From Gemmatimonadota bacterium (GTDB lineage: Bacteria > Gemmatimonadota > Gemmatimonadetes > Gemmatimonadales > Gemmatimonadaceae): 39,848 bases of DNA. This document shows positions 21,659-30,744 of this stretch, one piece after another. The notes below the pieces were generated by a model that was given only the letters and a program-made list of their open reading frames with translations, made no database searches and was not told the origin of the DNA. The stretch spans positions 1 through 39,848 of the forward strand of contig JAPLKT010000024.1 of NCBI GenBank assembly GCA_026387895.1. The letters are read 5' to 3'. The first letter of the stretch is position 1. Each line of letters starts with the position of its first letter. The position numbers and the translations under genes are program-made.

Positions 21659-22996
21659 ATGCGTATCGCACAGGCGCTCTTGGCGCTGGCTTTGGTCTCC
21701 GCCGGCGCACTCGCGCAGGAGCCTGGGAAGGTTGCCGTGGAGAGCTACACGCTCTCCAACGGACTCAAAGTGCATTTGGTGGAGGATCACTCCTCGCAGG
21801 TCGTGGCGGTCGACGTCTGGTACGACGTCGGTGCGCGAAATGAGCGCGCAGGGCGCACCGGATTCGCCCATCTCTTTGAACACATGATGTTCCAAGGGTC
21901 GGCCAACGTGAAGAAGGCCGAACACTTTCAGTTCGTCGAAAAGGCGGGCGGGTTCCTCAATGGATCCACCACCATCGACCGGACGAATTATTTCGAGGTG
22001 CTTCCGTCGAATCGACTGAACCTAGGCCTCTGGCTCGAATCTGACCGGATGCGGTCGCTGGCCATCACGCAGCCCAATCTGGACAACCAGCGCGAAGCGG
22101 TGAAGGAAGAGCGTCGCATGCGCATGGACAACCAGCCGTATATCGGCGTGGTGATCGATTCGATTGCGTCGCTCTATGATCGCGATAAATGCTTTGCCTA
22201 CGCGCACTCCGTCATCGGATCGATGAACGATCTGAATGCCGCGAAGGTCGAGGATGTGACCGCGTTCTTCAAGCTCTACTATGCGCCGAACAACGCCTCG
22301 CTGGTGGTCGTCGGCGACTTCGAGCCAGCAGAGGCCAAGAAGTTGATCGAGCAATACTTTGCCGACGTGCCCCGCGTGCCTGCGCCGCCGAAGGTGAACT
22401 GCGAGCAGGCGTTCAATACCGGCGCGCTGCGTCGCACCGTCACTGACAAGAACGCGACGCTGGCGGCGGCCGTCTCCTTCTTCCGCGTTCCCGAAGAAGC
22501 GCACGAGGATCATCCGGCGGTCGAACTCCTTTCCAATATTCTGGGGCAGGGGGAGAGTTCGCGGTTGAATCGCTCCGTGGTGCGTGAAGCAAAGGCGGCG
22601 GCTGCCGCGCAGACACTTGGCCTCTATGGTCCGACGCGCGGCCCGAATGCGCTCGCGGTGCTGGCCATCGCAAATCAGGGCGTGGCGGTGGACTCCGTCG
22701 AGAAGCTCGTGGCTGCGCAGATTCAGCGCATTGCCGCCGACGGTGTGACCGAGGCCGAGCTTTCGAAAGCCAAGAACTCCTTCCGTTCCAGCAAGATCAT
22801 GGAGCGCGAGTCTGCACTCAATGTCGCGGAGTCGGTGCATTACGCCGAAACGTTCCTTGGTGATCCGCTCAAGGTAAACACCGATCTCGCGCGCTACGGT
22901 GCGGTGACCGTTGCCGACATCAAGCGTGTGGCCGCGAAGTATCTCCAGACCGCCAACTCCCTCGTGCTGATGATCGTTCCGCCGGAGGCCAAGTGA
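21659..22996 (+). CDS. Periplasmic M16 zinc metallopeptidase (active subunit)
   Basis: 445 residues from ATG 21659, which begins a signal peptide (IAQALLALALVSAGALAQ); the open frame back to 21449 overlaps dut and is unlikely. The inverted zinc motif HLFEH gives His71, Glu74 (catalytic) and His75, with the third ligand a Glu near 150 in REAVKEERR. The downstream M16_C domain spans about 185-370. This is the pitrilysin/insulinase half-size, subunit-type architecture. Its stop overlaps the start of the next gene, so the two are translationally coupled and probably form a heterodimer, with this subunit supplying the active site. Confidence 0.92.
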   Translation: MRIAQALLALALVSAGALAQEPGKVAVESYTLSNGLKVHLVEDHSSQVVAVDVWYDVGARNERAGRTGFAHLFEHMMFQGSANVKKAEHFQFVEKAGGFLNGSTTIDRTNYFEVLPSNRLNLGLWLESDRMRSLAITQPNLDNQREAVKEERRMRMDNQPYIGVVIDSIASLYDRDKCFAYAHSVIGSMNDLNAAKVEDVTAFFKLYYAPNNASLVVVGDFEPAEAKKLIEQYFADVPRVPAPPKVNCEQAFNTGALRRTVTDKNATLAAAVSFFRVPEEAHEDHPAVELLSNILGQGESSRLNRSVVREAKAAAAAQTLGLYGPTRGPNALAVLAIANQGVAVDSVEKLVAAQIQRIAADGVTEAELSKAKNSFRSSKIMERESALNVAESVHYAETFLGDPLKVNTDLARYGAVTVADIKRVAAKYLQTANSLVLMIVPPEAK

Positions 22997-25101
22997 TGCA
23001 TCCCCTGACGTCGATGCGCGCGCGGCCCCTGGGGCTCGCGCCGTTGGTCCTGCTCGTGGCGCTGCCGCTTGCGAGCGTGCGGGCGCAGTATCCCACCACG
23101 CCGCCAGCGGCGACGCCAATCAAGGCCGCCGTCTTCCCGCCGTTCCAGGAAGCGACGCTCGCGAATGGGCTTCGCGTGGTGGTTGTGCAGAGTAAGAAGC
23201 AGCCTGTGGTCGCGGTGTCGCTGGCATTCCCCTCCGGCGCGTTCTATGACCCAGCTGGGCGGTCAGGCACCGCCGAGATGGTCGCGGGGATGCTGACCAA
23301 GGGCGCAGGAACGCGCACCGCCGACCAGATCTCTGATGCCATCGAAGGGGTTGGTGGTTCGATCAGCGCCGGTGTCGACGCCGATTTTCTTTCCGTGCGC
23401 ACCGCGGTGCTCACGAACGACACCAAGCTCGCCTTCGATCTCCTCGCGGATGTTGTGATTCGTCCCACCTTTCCCGAGAAAGAACTCGAACTGCTGCGGA
23501 CGCAGAGTTTGTCTGGCTTGCAACTGGAGCAGTCGCAGCCAAGCGCGATTGCCGACCGCTTCTTCCGAAAGGGGATCTACGGTGACCATCCGTACGCCCG
23601 TAAGGCGGACCCCGCGAGCGTGAAGGCAATCACCCGCGACGACCTGTTGAAGTTCCATAAGGCGCGCCTGCGGCCGAATGGTGCGTTGCTGGTGGTCTCG
23701 GGCGACATCACGCTAGCCCAGGTCAAGCTGCTCGCGGGCGCGGCGTTCGCCGGGTGGACGGGAGCCGCGCCAGCGGTGGCCGCCACCAAGGAACCGCCGA
23801 CGGGGAAGGCCACCGAGATCGTGCTCGTGCATCGCGCGGGATCGGTCCAGTCGAATATTCTGGTCGGCAACACCACCTGGGCGCCGACGAATCCGCAGAG
23901 CTTCGCGGGCACTGTCATGAACAAGGTGCTGGGTGACGGCGCCAGCGGACGGCTCTTCTTGACGCTCCGCGAGGCCAAGAGCTGGACCTACGGCGCTTAC
24001 TCGGCGTTCGAGCGTCGCAAGGGACTTGGCTATTTCGTCGCGAACACCGAAGTGCGCACGGCGGTCACCGACTCGGCGCTCGTGGAATTGCTCGCGCAGC
24101 TCAAGCGGGTGACGGTGGAGCCGATTCCAGATGCGGAGATCGACGCGTCCAAGAATTCCATTGCCGGCGCCTTCCCGCTCAAGATCGAGAGTTCGGCGCA
24201 AGTCGCGGCGCAGGTCGCCGCGGTCAAGTTGTACGAGTTGCCCGCGACGTATCTGCAGACCTACCGCCAGCGGATCGCTTCGGTCACGTCGGCGACGGCG
24301 CAGGCGGCCGCAGTGGCCGGCATTCATCCCGACAAGGCCGTGATTGTCGTGGTGGGCGACGGGACCAAGATCTACGAGGGACTCAAGAAGATTGCCACGG
24401 TTCGCATTGTGTCTCTTGATGGATCGACGCTCAAGCCCGAAGATCTTGTGGTGAAGGGTGGCTCGCTCGACATTGCGCGTGATCAGATTGTCCCGGCGTC
24501 TGACAGCTTTGCCGTGATGCTCCAAGGCAACGCGCTCGGCTATCAGCGCTCGTCGCTCGTGAAGACCGATGGTGGCTGGCTGTTGACCGAGGATTCGCAG
24601 ATCGCCACGGTTATTCAGCAGCACACAGAAGTCCGCTTCACCGAGAACTTCGTGATGCTCTCCGCAAAGCAGACGGGAAAGCAGGCGGGCAAGGACGTGA
24701 AGATCGACGTGGTGTACGCCGGCGGACGTGCCAAGGGAACGGCGGCCACGCCGCAGCCACCCGCGGGCGAGGTCAAGGCCACGACCATCGACGCCGAAGT
24801 TCCGGCGGGCGCGGTCGACGACAACCTGATCACGACGCTGCTACCCGCCATGAAGTTCTCGGCGGGCGCCAAGATTCCCGTAACAGTCTTCCAGTCGGGG
24901 AAGGGCACGACCATCACGATGACCCTCAGCGTGATCGGCGAGCAAGAAGTGAAGGTCCCCGCTGGGACGTTTGCCACGTGGAAGGTGGAGATGGCTGGCG
25001 GCGAGCAGCCTGGGACACTCTACGTGGAGAAGGCGGCGCCGCATCGACTGGTAAAGCTGGCATTTGCTGGTGCGCCGATTGAGTTGGTGCGCATCCGGTA
25101 G
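22996..25101 (+). CDS. Inactive M16 peptidase-like subunit with extra C-terminal domain
   Basis: 701 residues; start ATG 22996 overlaps the previous stop (TGATG), and a GTG at 22993 is also possible. A signal peptide (LGLAPLVLLVALPLASVRAQ) is present. Two M16 domains are clear (about 45-440; GDHPYARKADPASVKAITRD, and REAKSWTYGAYSAFERRKG). Where HxxEH should be, the sequence reads SGTAEMVAGM, so zinc ligands are lost, as in the substrate-binding subunits of other M16 pairs. The R/Y pair typical of the inactive partner (SWTYGAYS) is kept. Residues about 480-701 are an extra beta-rich domain (TITMTLSVIGEQEVKVPAGT, FATWKVEMAGG) resembling DUF3108-type lipocalin-like domains. This is an unusual fusion for the family. 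Confidence 0.88.
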   Translation: MHPLTSMRARPLGLAPLVLLVALPLASVRAQYPTTPPAATPIKAAVFPPFQEATLANGLRVVVVQSKKQPVVAVSLAFPSGAFYDPAGRSGTAEMVAGMLTKGAGTRTADQISDAIEGVGGSISAGVDADFLSVRTAVLTNDTKLAFDLLADVVIRPTFPEKELELLRTQSLSGLQLEQSQPSAIADRFFRKGIYGDHPYARKADPASVKAITRDDLLKFHKARLRPNGALLVVSGDITLAQVKLLAGAAFAGWTGAAPAVAATKEPPTGKATEIVLVHRAGSVQSNILVGNTTWAPTNPQSFAGTVMNKVLGDGASGRLFLTLREAKSWTYGAYSAFERRKGLGYFVANTEVRTAVTDSALVELLAQLKRVTVEPIPDAEIDASKNSIAGAFPLKIESSAQVAAQVAAVKLYELPATYLQTYRQRIASVTSATAQAAAVAGIHPDKAVIVVVGDGTKIYEGLKKIATVRIVSLDGSTLKPEDLVVKGGSLDIARDQIVPASDSFAVMLQGNALGYQRSSLVKTDGGWLLTEDSQIATVIQQHTEVRFTENFVMLSAKQTGKQAGKDVKIDVVYAGGRAKGTAATPQPPAGEVKATTIDAEVPAGAVDDNLITTLLPAMKFSAGAKIPVTVFQSGKGTTITMTLSVIGEQEVKVPAGTFATWKVEMAGGEQPGTLYVEKAAPHRLVKLAFAGAPIELVRIR

Positions 25102-25112
25102 GCTACCGACCC

Positions 25113-26369
25113 TCAGTCGCGTGGTGCGCGCGCTCCCTTCTCTCCGAGGGGAGCGCGTCGTGCTTCACCCGTGCGGATAGCGGTGTCGCCGAACTTCTCG
25201 CGGACCCGGTCGACGGCGCGCGAGAGGTCGCGATCACGTTCACGCTCTGGCGCTTCTGGCGTGGCGTGCGTGGCCTGGAAGATCGACAGCTGCTCTGCGT
25301 CCCGCGCGGAGCCGAAGTTGCTCACGGCCACACCGACGAGCCGAGCCGGAGCGGGACGCACCCCGCGAAGTTTGGTGAGCAGCGCCTGCGCGACATCAAT
25401 CAATGCGCGATCACTTTCGATGGGCTGGTCGAGCGTTCGGCTCGCGGTGCGCGTGGTGAAACTCGTGTCGCGCAGCTTGACGGTGATGGTGCGCGCGCCA
25501 AGCCCTTCGCCGCGGAGATCGGTGCCGACTTTCTCGGCGAGCATGCGGAGTTCACTCGCGACCTCGGCGTTGGTCGTGATGTCGCGCGGGAATGTTTCTT
25601 CACGACTGATCTGCTTGGCGGGCGTGCGTGGTTCGACTGACGAATGACTCACCCCTCGCACGCGGTCGTGGAGCCAGTCGGCGGTCTTCGGACCGACCCA
25701 TCGGGCAAGGGTGAGTCGGTCGTGTGGGAGCACGTCAGACGCGTGGCGGAGGCCGAGTGCTGAGAGCTTTTCCTGCAACTTGGGCCCGATGCCTGGGATG
25801 TCGGCAAGCTCCACCGTGTGCATGAACGCGAGCACGCCGTCGTCAGGGACGATAAACACCCCGCCGCCCTCTGGCTGTTTGGAGGGCTTCGCACGCTCCG
25901 CTGCGAGCTTTGCGACGAGCTTGGACGGCCCGCCACCGAGCGAGAGCGAGAGGCCGACCTCATCAATGACGGCCTGGCGCATACGAAGGGCCGTCTCGCG
26001 CAGCGACTCCCCGTGATACAACGCCTCCGTGCCAGAGAGGTCCAAATACCATTCGTCGATGCTCGCCCCCTCGACCGCGGGAGTGAAGGTCTCGAGCACC
26101 CGTCGAATCGCGCGGCTGTTGTCCGAGCAGGCGTTCCGCGGCACGGGCACGCACATCGCGTCAGGGCAGAGGCGGAGTGCTTGAGCAATCGGCATCGCCG
26201 AGCGCACGCCGAAGGCGCGGGTCTCGTAGGAGGCGCTGCAAACAACGCCACGGCTCCCGGGACGTCCCCCCACAATCAGGAGCGGCGCGCGCCCGGCCCC
26301 CTCGGGGTCGACCTTTCGGGCGACCGCGACAAAGAAGGCGTCGGCATCAGCGAGCAGGATCCTTGGCAT
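25113..26369 (-). CDS. dinB: DNA polymerase IV (Y-family)
   Basis: 418 residues from ATG 26369. Upstream in-frame ATGs at 26387 and 26405 exist; the last has GGAGGA only about 3 nt away. Error-prone translesion polymerase. Catalytic carboxylates are visible: Asp8/Asp10 in LADADAFFVAV and the Asp-Glu pair in ASIDEWYLDLSG. The fingers motif SYETRAFGVRSAMPIAQ, the helix-hairpin-helix ADIPGIGPKLQEKLSALGL and the little-finger domain (about 235-350) follow. The C-terminal tail after about 360 is charged and does not show a clear QLxLF clamp-binding motif; AEQLSIFQ is the closest. It converges on the M16 pair with 11 bp between stops. No LexA box is recognisable. Confidence 0.93.
   Translation of the reverse strand: MPRILLADADAFFVAVARKVDPEGAGRAPLLIVGGRPGSRGVVCSASYETRAFGVRSAMPIAQALRLCPDAMCVPVPRNACSDNSRAIRRVLETFTPAVEGASIDEWYLDLSGTEALYHGESLRETALRMRQAVIDEVGLSLSLGGGPSKLVAKLAAERAKPSKQPEGGGVFIVPDDGVLAFMHTVELADIPGIGPKLQEKLSALGLRHASDVLPHDRLTLARWVGPKTADWLHDRVRGVSHSSVEPRTPAKQISREETFPRDITTNAEVASELRMLAEKVGTDLRGEGLGARTITVKLRDTSFTTRTASRTLDQPIESDRALIDVAQALLTKLRGVRPAPARLVGVAVSNFGSARDAEQLSIFQATHATPEAPERERDRDLSRAVDRVREKFGDTAIRTGEARRAPLGEKGARAPRD
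25129..25157. terminator. Hairpin at the 3' end of dinB
   Basis: CGCGCTCCC and GGGAGCGCG form a perfect 9-bp stem with an 11-nt loop within the last codons of dinB, just past the M16 stop on the other strand. There is no T-run. It is a possible shared terminator for the convergent pair. Confidence 0.35.
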
Positions 26370-26449
26370 CGACGAACGATAGCGCATCCGGTGTCGAGCG
26401 GGCATCTTCCTCCCGTCCCTTCGACGGCTTACCGCACCTCATTGTCTCC

Positions 26450-28495
26450 GTGAACGCCGAACACATCGCTCCGCTCTGGACGCCCACTCCTGCCCGCGCT
26501 GCGCAATCGCGTATGGCGCAGTTCTTTGCGCAGGTGGCCGCCTCGATCCCGGGTGCCCCAGCGGCAGATGCGCCGTACCGCGAGTGGCACGCGTGGAGCA
26601 TCGCGGTGCCCGGCGAGTTCTGGGGCGCGATGTGGCAGTTCGGTGGTGTGGTGGCGGAGCGCCATGCGGACGGCTCCCAATGGTCACAGGTAGTGCACGG
26701 CGCTGACCGAATGGCGCCGCCCGATGCCCTGCTCGGTCCGCAGTGGTTCACCGGCGCTCAGTTGAACTTCGCGGAAAACCTGTTGCGCTTCCGTGGCGCC
26801 GAAGCGGCGATCATCGCGCGCGACGAGCGTGGCGTGCGACGTGAGATGAGCCGCGATACGCTGCGCGCCGACGTGGCGCGCGTCGCCGCGGCATTTCGCG
26901 CAATGGGCGTGGTCTCTGGCGACCGCGTGGCGGGCTTCCTCCCAAATATTCCGGAAGCGGTAGTCGCCATGCTCGCGGCCGCATCTATTGGTGCGGTCTG
27001 GTCGAGCTGCTCTCCCGATTTCGGGGTCGGCGGTGTGTTCGATCGGTTCGGACAGATCGCGCCGCGGGTGCTGGTGGTGGCCGATGGCTACCGGTACGCC
27101 GGCAAGTCGATCGACTGTCTGGCGCGCGCGCGCGACATCGTCGAGCGTATCGACGCGATTGAGCAAGTGGTGGTGGTCTCGTTCCTCAGCGACCGCGTTG
27201 ACGATACGGCGCTCAACGCGTTGCGCGGCGAGCGGCGTCGTGCGACCCGATGGGAGGAGTTCGGCCATGCAGCGGCGCCGGCCGCACTCGAGTTCGCGCG
27301 ACTCCCCTTTGATCACCCGCTCTTCGTGATGTACAGCTCTGGCACGACGGGGCTCCCGAAGTGCATGGTGCACGGAGCGGGCGGCACCTTGCTGCAGCAC
27401 CTGAAGGAGCATCAACTCCACACCGACATCCGCGACGGCGATCGAATCTTCTACTTCACGACCTGCGGGTGGATGATGTGGAACTGGCTCGTCTCGGCGC
27501 TCGCGAGCGGCGCGGCCATCGTGCTGTACGACGGCGCGCCGATGCCGCCCAGCGCTCCGGACGCACTCTGGACACTCGCCGCCGAAGAACGCGTGAACGT
27601 CTTTGGGACGAGTGCGAAGTTTCTCGCGCTCTCCGAGAAGGAAGGCTTCGCGCCGCATCGCACGCACGACCTCAGCACGTTGCGCACCATGCTGAGTACA
27701 GGCAGCCCACTCGCCCCCGCAAGCTTCGCGTACGTCTACCGCGACGTGCAACCTGATGTGCACCTCGCCAGCATTTCTGGAGGGACCGACATTATCTCGT
27801 GCTTTGCCCTCGGGAATCCGATGCTTCCCGTGTGGCAGGGTGAGCTTCAGTCCCTCGGACTCGGCATGGCGGTGGATGCCTGGGACGCTAGGGGAGAATC
27901 GCTTGAGTTGACCCCTGGCGACCTTGTCTGCACACGTCCTTTTCCGTCCATGCCCGTCGCGTTTTGGAATGACGCGGACGGCTCGAAGTATCGAAAGGCG
28001 TACTTCGATTTCTTTCCGGGCGTATGGCGCCACGGCGACTGGGCAGTGCGCACAGCGCATGACGGTCTTGTGATTCTTGGTCGGAGCGATGCGACGCTGA
28101 ATCCGGGCGGTGTTCGCATCGGGACGGCGGAGATCTATCGGCAGGTCGAGCAAGTCGACGAGGTGCTCGAGGCGGTCGTTGTGGGGCAGGAAATCACGGT
28201 GGATGGAAGCCTCGACGTGCGTATCGTGCTCTTCGTTCGGCTTCGTGCTGGCCTGACCTTAGATGACACGCTCCGCGATCGCCTCAAACGCCGAATCCGC
28301 GAACAGACGAGCCCGCATCATGTGCCGCGAGTGATTGCGCAGGTCGCAGATATTCCGCGCACGATCAGCGGCAAGATTTCCGAGATTGCGGTGCGCGAGA
28401 CGATTCACGGTCGTTCGGTCGACAACACGGACGCACTCGCGAACCCAGAGTCGCTCGCGTTGTTTCGTGCGCATCCATCACTCGCACCGTCGTGA
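26450..28495 (+). CDS. aacS: Acetoacetate--CoA ligase (acetoacetyl-CoA synthetase)
   Basis: 681 residues from GTG 26450; the open frame runs further back but over dinB. It activates acetoacetate to acetoacetyl-CoA with ATP, via an adenylate. Features of the AacS branch of the ANL superfamily are the N-terminal LWTPTPARAAQSRMAQF, the core AMP-binding loop MYSSGTTGLPKCMVHG (from residue 294), FYFTTCGWMMWNW and SISGGTDIISCFALGNPMLP. The hinge is VILGRSDATLNPGGVRIG and the C-terminal catalytic lysine lies in PRTISGKISEIAV near residue 640. The length matches the family (650-680). In context it can consume the acetoacetate released by tyrosine degradation, whose early genes lie 1.1 kb downstream. 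Confidence 0.93.
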   Translation: MNAEHIAPLWTPTPARAAQSRMAQFFAQVAASIPGAPAADAPYREWHAWSIAVPGEFWGAMWQFGGVVAERHADGSQWSQVVHGADRMAPPDALLGPQWFTGAQLNFAENLLRFRGAEAAIIARDERGVRREMSRDTLRADVARVAAAFRAMGVVSGDRVAGFLPNIPEAVVAMLAAASIGAVWSSCSPDFGVGGVFDRFGQIAPRVLVVADGYRYAGKSIDCLARARDIVERIDAIEQVVVVSFLSDRVDDTALNALRGERRRATRWEEFGHAAAPAALEFARLPFDHPLFVMYSSGTTGLPKCMVHGAGGTLLQHLKEHQLHTDIRDGDRIFYFTTCGWMMWNWLVSALASGAAIVLYDGAPMPPSAPDALWTLAAEERVNVFGTSAKFLALSEKEGFAPHRTHDLSTLRTMLSTGSPLAPASFAYVYRDVQPDVHLASISGGTDIISCFALGNPMLPVWQGELQSLGLGMAVDAWDARGESLELTPGDLVCTRPFPSMPVAFWNDADGSKYRKAYFDFFPGVWRHGDWAVRTAHDGLVILGRSDATLNPGGVRIGTAEIYRQVEQVDEVLEAVVVGQEITVDGSLDVRIVLFVRLRAGLTLDDTLRDRLKRRIREQTSPHHVPRVIAQVADIPRTISGKISEIAVRETIHGRSVDNTDALANPESLALFRAHPSLAPS

Positions 28496-28524
28496 CGGGC
28501 AGTCGATGAGCGCATCGTTCGTGG

Positions 28525-29490
28525 GTGATCGCAGGGGTCGTAACGGCAACGGAGATTGCGGCTGCGCAACGGACGCTCGGTGCGGCGATCCGTCGCACGC
28601 CGACGGTCCATTCCGCACTGCTGAGCGAGCGACTAGGCGTGGAGCTCCATCTTAAGCTTGAGCTGCAGCAGCACACCGGCTCGTTCAAAGCACGCGGAGC
28701 CTTCAATCGCATCGCGCAGTTGAGCGACACTGAACGCGCGCGCGGCGTCATCACCGTCTCCGCGGGGAACCATGCGCAGGCGGTGGCCTGGGCTGCGCGC
28801 GGGGCAGGGATTGCCGCAACCGTCGTCATGCCCGACGGGGCGGTCCAGATGAAGGTCGACGCGACCCGCGCGTTCGGAGCCGAGGTCGTGCTCACGCCGG
28901 GCGCGACGCTCCTGCAGACGATGCAGCGCATCCAATCCGAGCGCGACCTCGTGTTCATTCCGCCCTTTGACGACCGTTTTATCATCGCCGGGGCAGCCAC
29001 CTGCGGTATGGAGCTGCTTGAGGACGTGCCAGCGGTCGAAGTAATTCTCGTCGGCGTCGGTGGTGGTGGCATTGTCAGTGGCCTCCTCGCGGCGGCGCAC
29101 GCTCGTGGTGCTGCGGTGCGCATTATCGGTGTCGAGCCCGACGGGGCGATGGGGATGACGCGCAGCGTGCGCGAAGGGGCGCCGGTCCGGCTAGATCGCG
29201 TGAACTCCATTGCTGACGGACTCGCCGCCCCATGGGCGGGCGCGCTCAACTACCAGCACGTCCGCGACCTCCACGCAGAAATGGTCACCGTCACGGACGA
29301 AGCGATTGTTGAGGCGCTCTTCACCCTACGCGATAAATGCGGCATCGCCGCCGAGCCGGCCGCCGCGGCCTGCCTTGCCGCCCTAATGAGCGGGGTCGTA
29401 ACCCTCCCAACCGCCACCCGCGTCGCCTGCGTCGTAACCGGGGGCAATGTCGACGCCACTCGACTCTCCGAGCTGGCCGGGCGCCGATAG
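28525..29490 (+). CDS. Threonine/serine dehydratase (PLP fold-type II)
   Basis: 321 residues from GTG 28525, 29 bp after aacS. The short, catabolic form, without ACT regulatory domains. The PLP lysine is Lys55 in HTGSFKARGAF; SAGNHAQ binds the substrate carboxylate; VGVGGGGIVSG is the phosphate cup. C-terminal TGGN completes the cofactor site. By family it deaminates L-threonine or L-serine to 2-oxobutyrate or pyruvate; serine racemase activity is a possible alternative. It fits an amino-acid catabolic block but need not belong to the tyrosine pathway. Confidence 0.9.
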   Translation: MIAGVVTATEIAAAQRTLGAAIRRTPTVHSALLSERLGVELHLKLELQQHTGSFKARGAFNRIAQLSDTERARGVITVSAGNHAQAVAWAARGAGIAATVVMPDGAVQMKVDATRAFGAEVVLTPGATLLQTMQRIQSERDLVFIPPFDDRFIIAGAATCGMELLEDVPAVEVILVGVGGGGIVSGLLAAAHARGAAVRIIGVEPDGAMGMTRSVREGAPVRLDRVNSIADGLAAPWAGALNYQHVRDLHAEMVTVTDEAIVEALFTLRDKCGIAAEPAAAACLAALMSGVVTLPTATRVACVVTGGNVDATRLSELAGRR

Positions 29491-29532
29491 CCCTACCCCT
29501 TGAGGTCTGATAGACGTCCACCTGCGGGCGGC

Positions 29533-29538
29533 TATATT
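29533..29538 (+). promoter_or_regulatory. Candidate -10 box of the tyrosine-degradation operon
   Basis: TATATT within GGCTATATTTC is the only clear A/T-rich hexamer in the 130-bp gap before hpd. It would give a leader of about 75 nt. No convincing -35 lies 16-18 bp upstream, so the call is weak. Confidence 0.3.
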
Positions 29539-29619
29539 TCACGCAACCGTTCGAGAGGGCTTCTGTAGGCGATGGTGCGCGCCCTCATCGCACGACCATA
29601 CGACCTCGAGGACACACCG

Positions 29620-30744
29620 ATGGCTACGATCGCTTCCCCGCAAGCCGAGACCGCTCACGACACCTTCCCGATCAACGGGACGGATTACATCGAGTTTTGG
29701 GTCGCGAACGCCAAGCAATCTCAGCTGTACTACCGTCACGTGATGGGCTTCGAGCTCCTTGCGTACCGTGGTCCCGAAACGGGCGTGCGGGATCGGGCTA
29801 GCTATCTGCTGCAGCAAGACAAGCTCCGCTTTGTGCTCACCACGCCGATGGGCCCCGAGGGAGAAATCGCCGCCCATATCGCTCTCCACGGCGACGGCGT
29901 GCGCGACTTGGCCTTCTGGGTCGACGACTGCCGCGATGCCTACGCCAAGGCCATCGAGCGCGGCGCCCGCAGCATCCACCCGCCGCGCGTCGACAGCGAC
30001 GAGCACGGCGAAGTGGTCATTGCTGCCATCGCGACCTACGGCGATACCATTCACTCGATCGTCGAACGCAAGAACTACACGGGGACCTTTCTGCCGGGCT
30101 TCGTAAAATCCACGCCGTCCTTTGTCGCGAAGCCGGCTGGCCTCAAGTACGTCGACCACTGCGTGGGCAACGTCGAGCTGGGAAAGATGAACCACTGGGT
30201 GGAGTTCTACTCGCGCGTGCTCGGTTTCTACAATCTCCTCTCCTTCGACGACAAGCAGATCTCCACCGAGTACTCGGCGCTGATGTCAAAGGTGATGTCG
30301 AACGGCAACGGACGCATCAAGTTCCCGATCAACGAACCGGCCGCAGGAAAGAAGAAGTCGCAGATTGAGGAATATCTGGATTTCTACCGTGGGCCTGGCG
30401 TGCAGCACATCGCGATTGCGACCGACGACATCGTGAAGACCGTGCGTGATCTCAAGAGCCGCGGGATGGAGTTTCTCAGCATCCCGGGCACGTACTACGA
30501 AACCGTCCTCGCGCGCGTCGGTACGATCGACGAGGATCTTGCCCCGCTCGCCGAGCTCGGCATCCTGATCGATAGCGATGACGAAGGGTACTTGCTCCAG
30601 ATTTTCAGCAAGCCGGCGCAGGATCGCCCCACGTTGTTTTACGAAGTCATCCAGCGAAAGGGCGCTAAGAGTTTTGGTGCCGGCAACTTCAAGGCGCTGT
30701 TCGAATCGTTGGAGCGCGAGCAGGCGCTCCGGGGGAATCTCTAA
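29620..30744 (+). CDS. hpd: 4-hydroxyphenylpyruvate dioxygenase
   Basis: 374 residues from ATG 29620, preceded by GAGGAC; the in-frame start at 29572 adds residues outside the fold. It converts 4-hydroxyphenylpyruvate to homogentisate with O2 and release of CO2. It has two vicinal-oxygen-chelate domains (about 20-155 and 175-340). Fe(II) ligands are His180 in KYVDHCVGNV, His263 in GVQHIAIATDD and Glu342 in LFYEVIQRKG. The C-terminal gate helix FGAGNFKALFESLEREQ is intact. The stop overlaps the next start by one base (TAATG), so the product and the next enzyme are co-translated. Confidence 0.96.
   Translation: MATIASPQAETAHDTFPINGTDYIEFWVANAKQSQLYYRHVMGFELLAYRGPETGVRDRASYLLQQDKLRFVLTTPMGPEGEIAAHIALHGDGVRDLAFWVDDCRDAYAKAIERGARSIHPPRVDSDEHGEVVIAAIATYGDTIHSIVERKNYTGTFLPGFVKSTPSFVAKPAGLKYVDHCVGNVELGKMNHWVEFYSRVLGFYNLLSFDDKQISTEYSALMSKVMSNGNGRIKFPINEPAAGKKKSQIEEYLDFYRGPGVQHIAIATDDIVKTVRDLKSRGMEFLSIPGTYYETVLARVGTIDEDLAPLAELGILIDSDDEGYLLQIFSKPAQDRPTLFYEVIQRKGAKSFGAGNFKALFESLEREQALRGNL

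Noticed and set aside
26684-28153. 489-codon open frame antisense to acetoacetyl-CoA synthetase
   Set aside because: Shadow frame of a strongly conserved enzyme; no start signal or domain.
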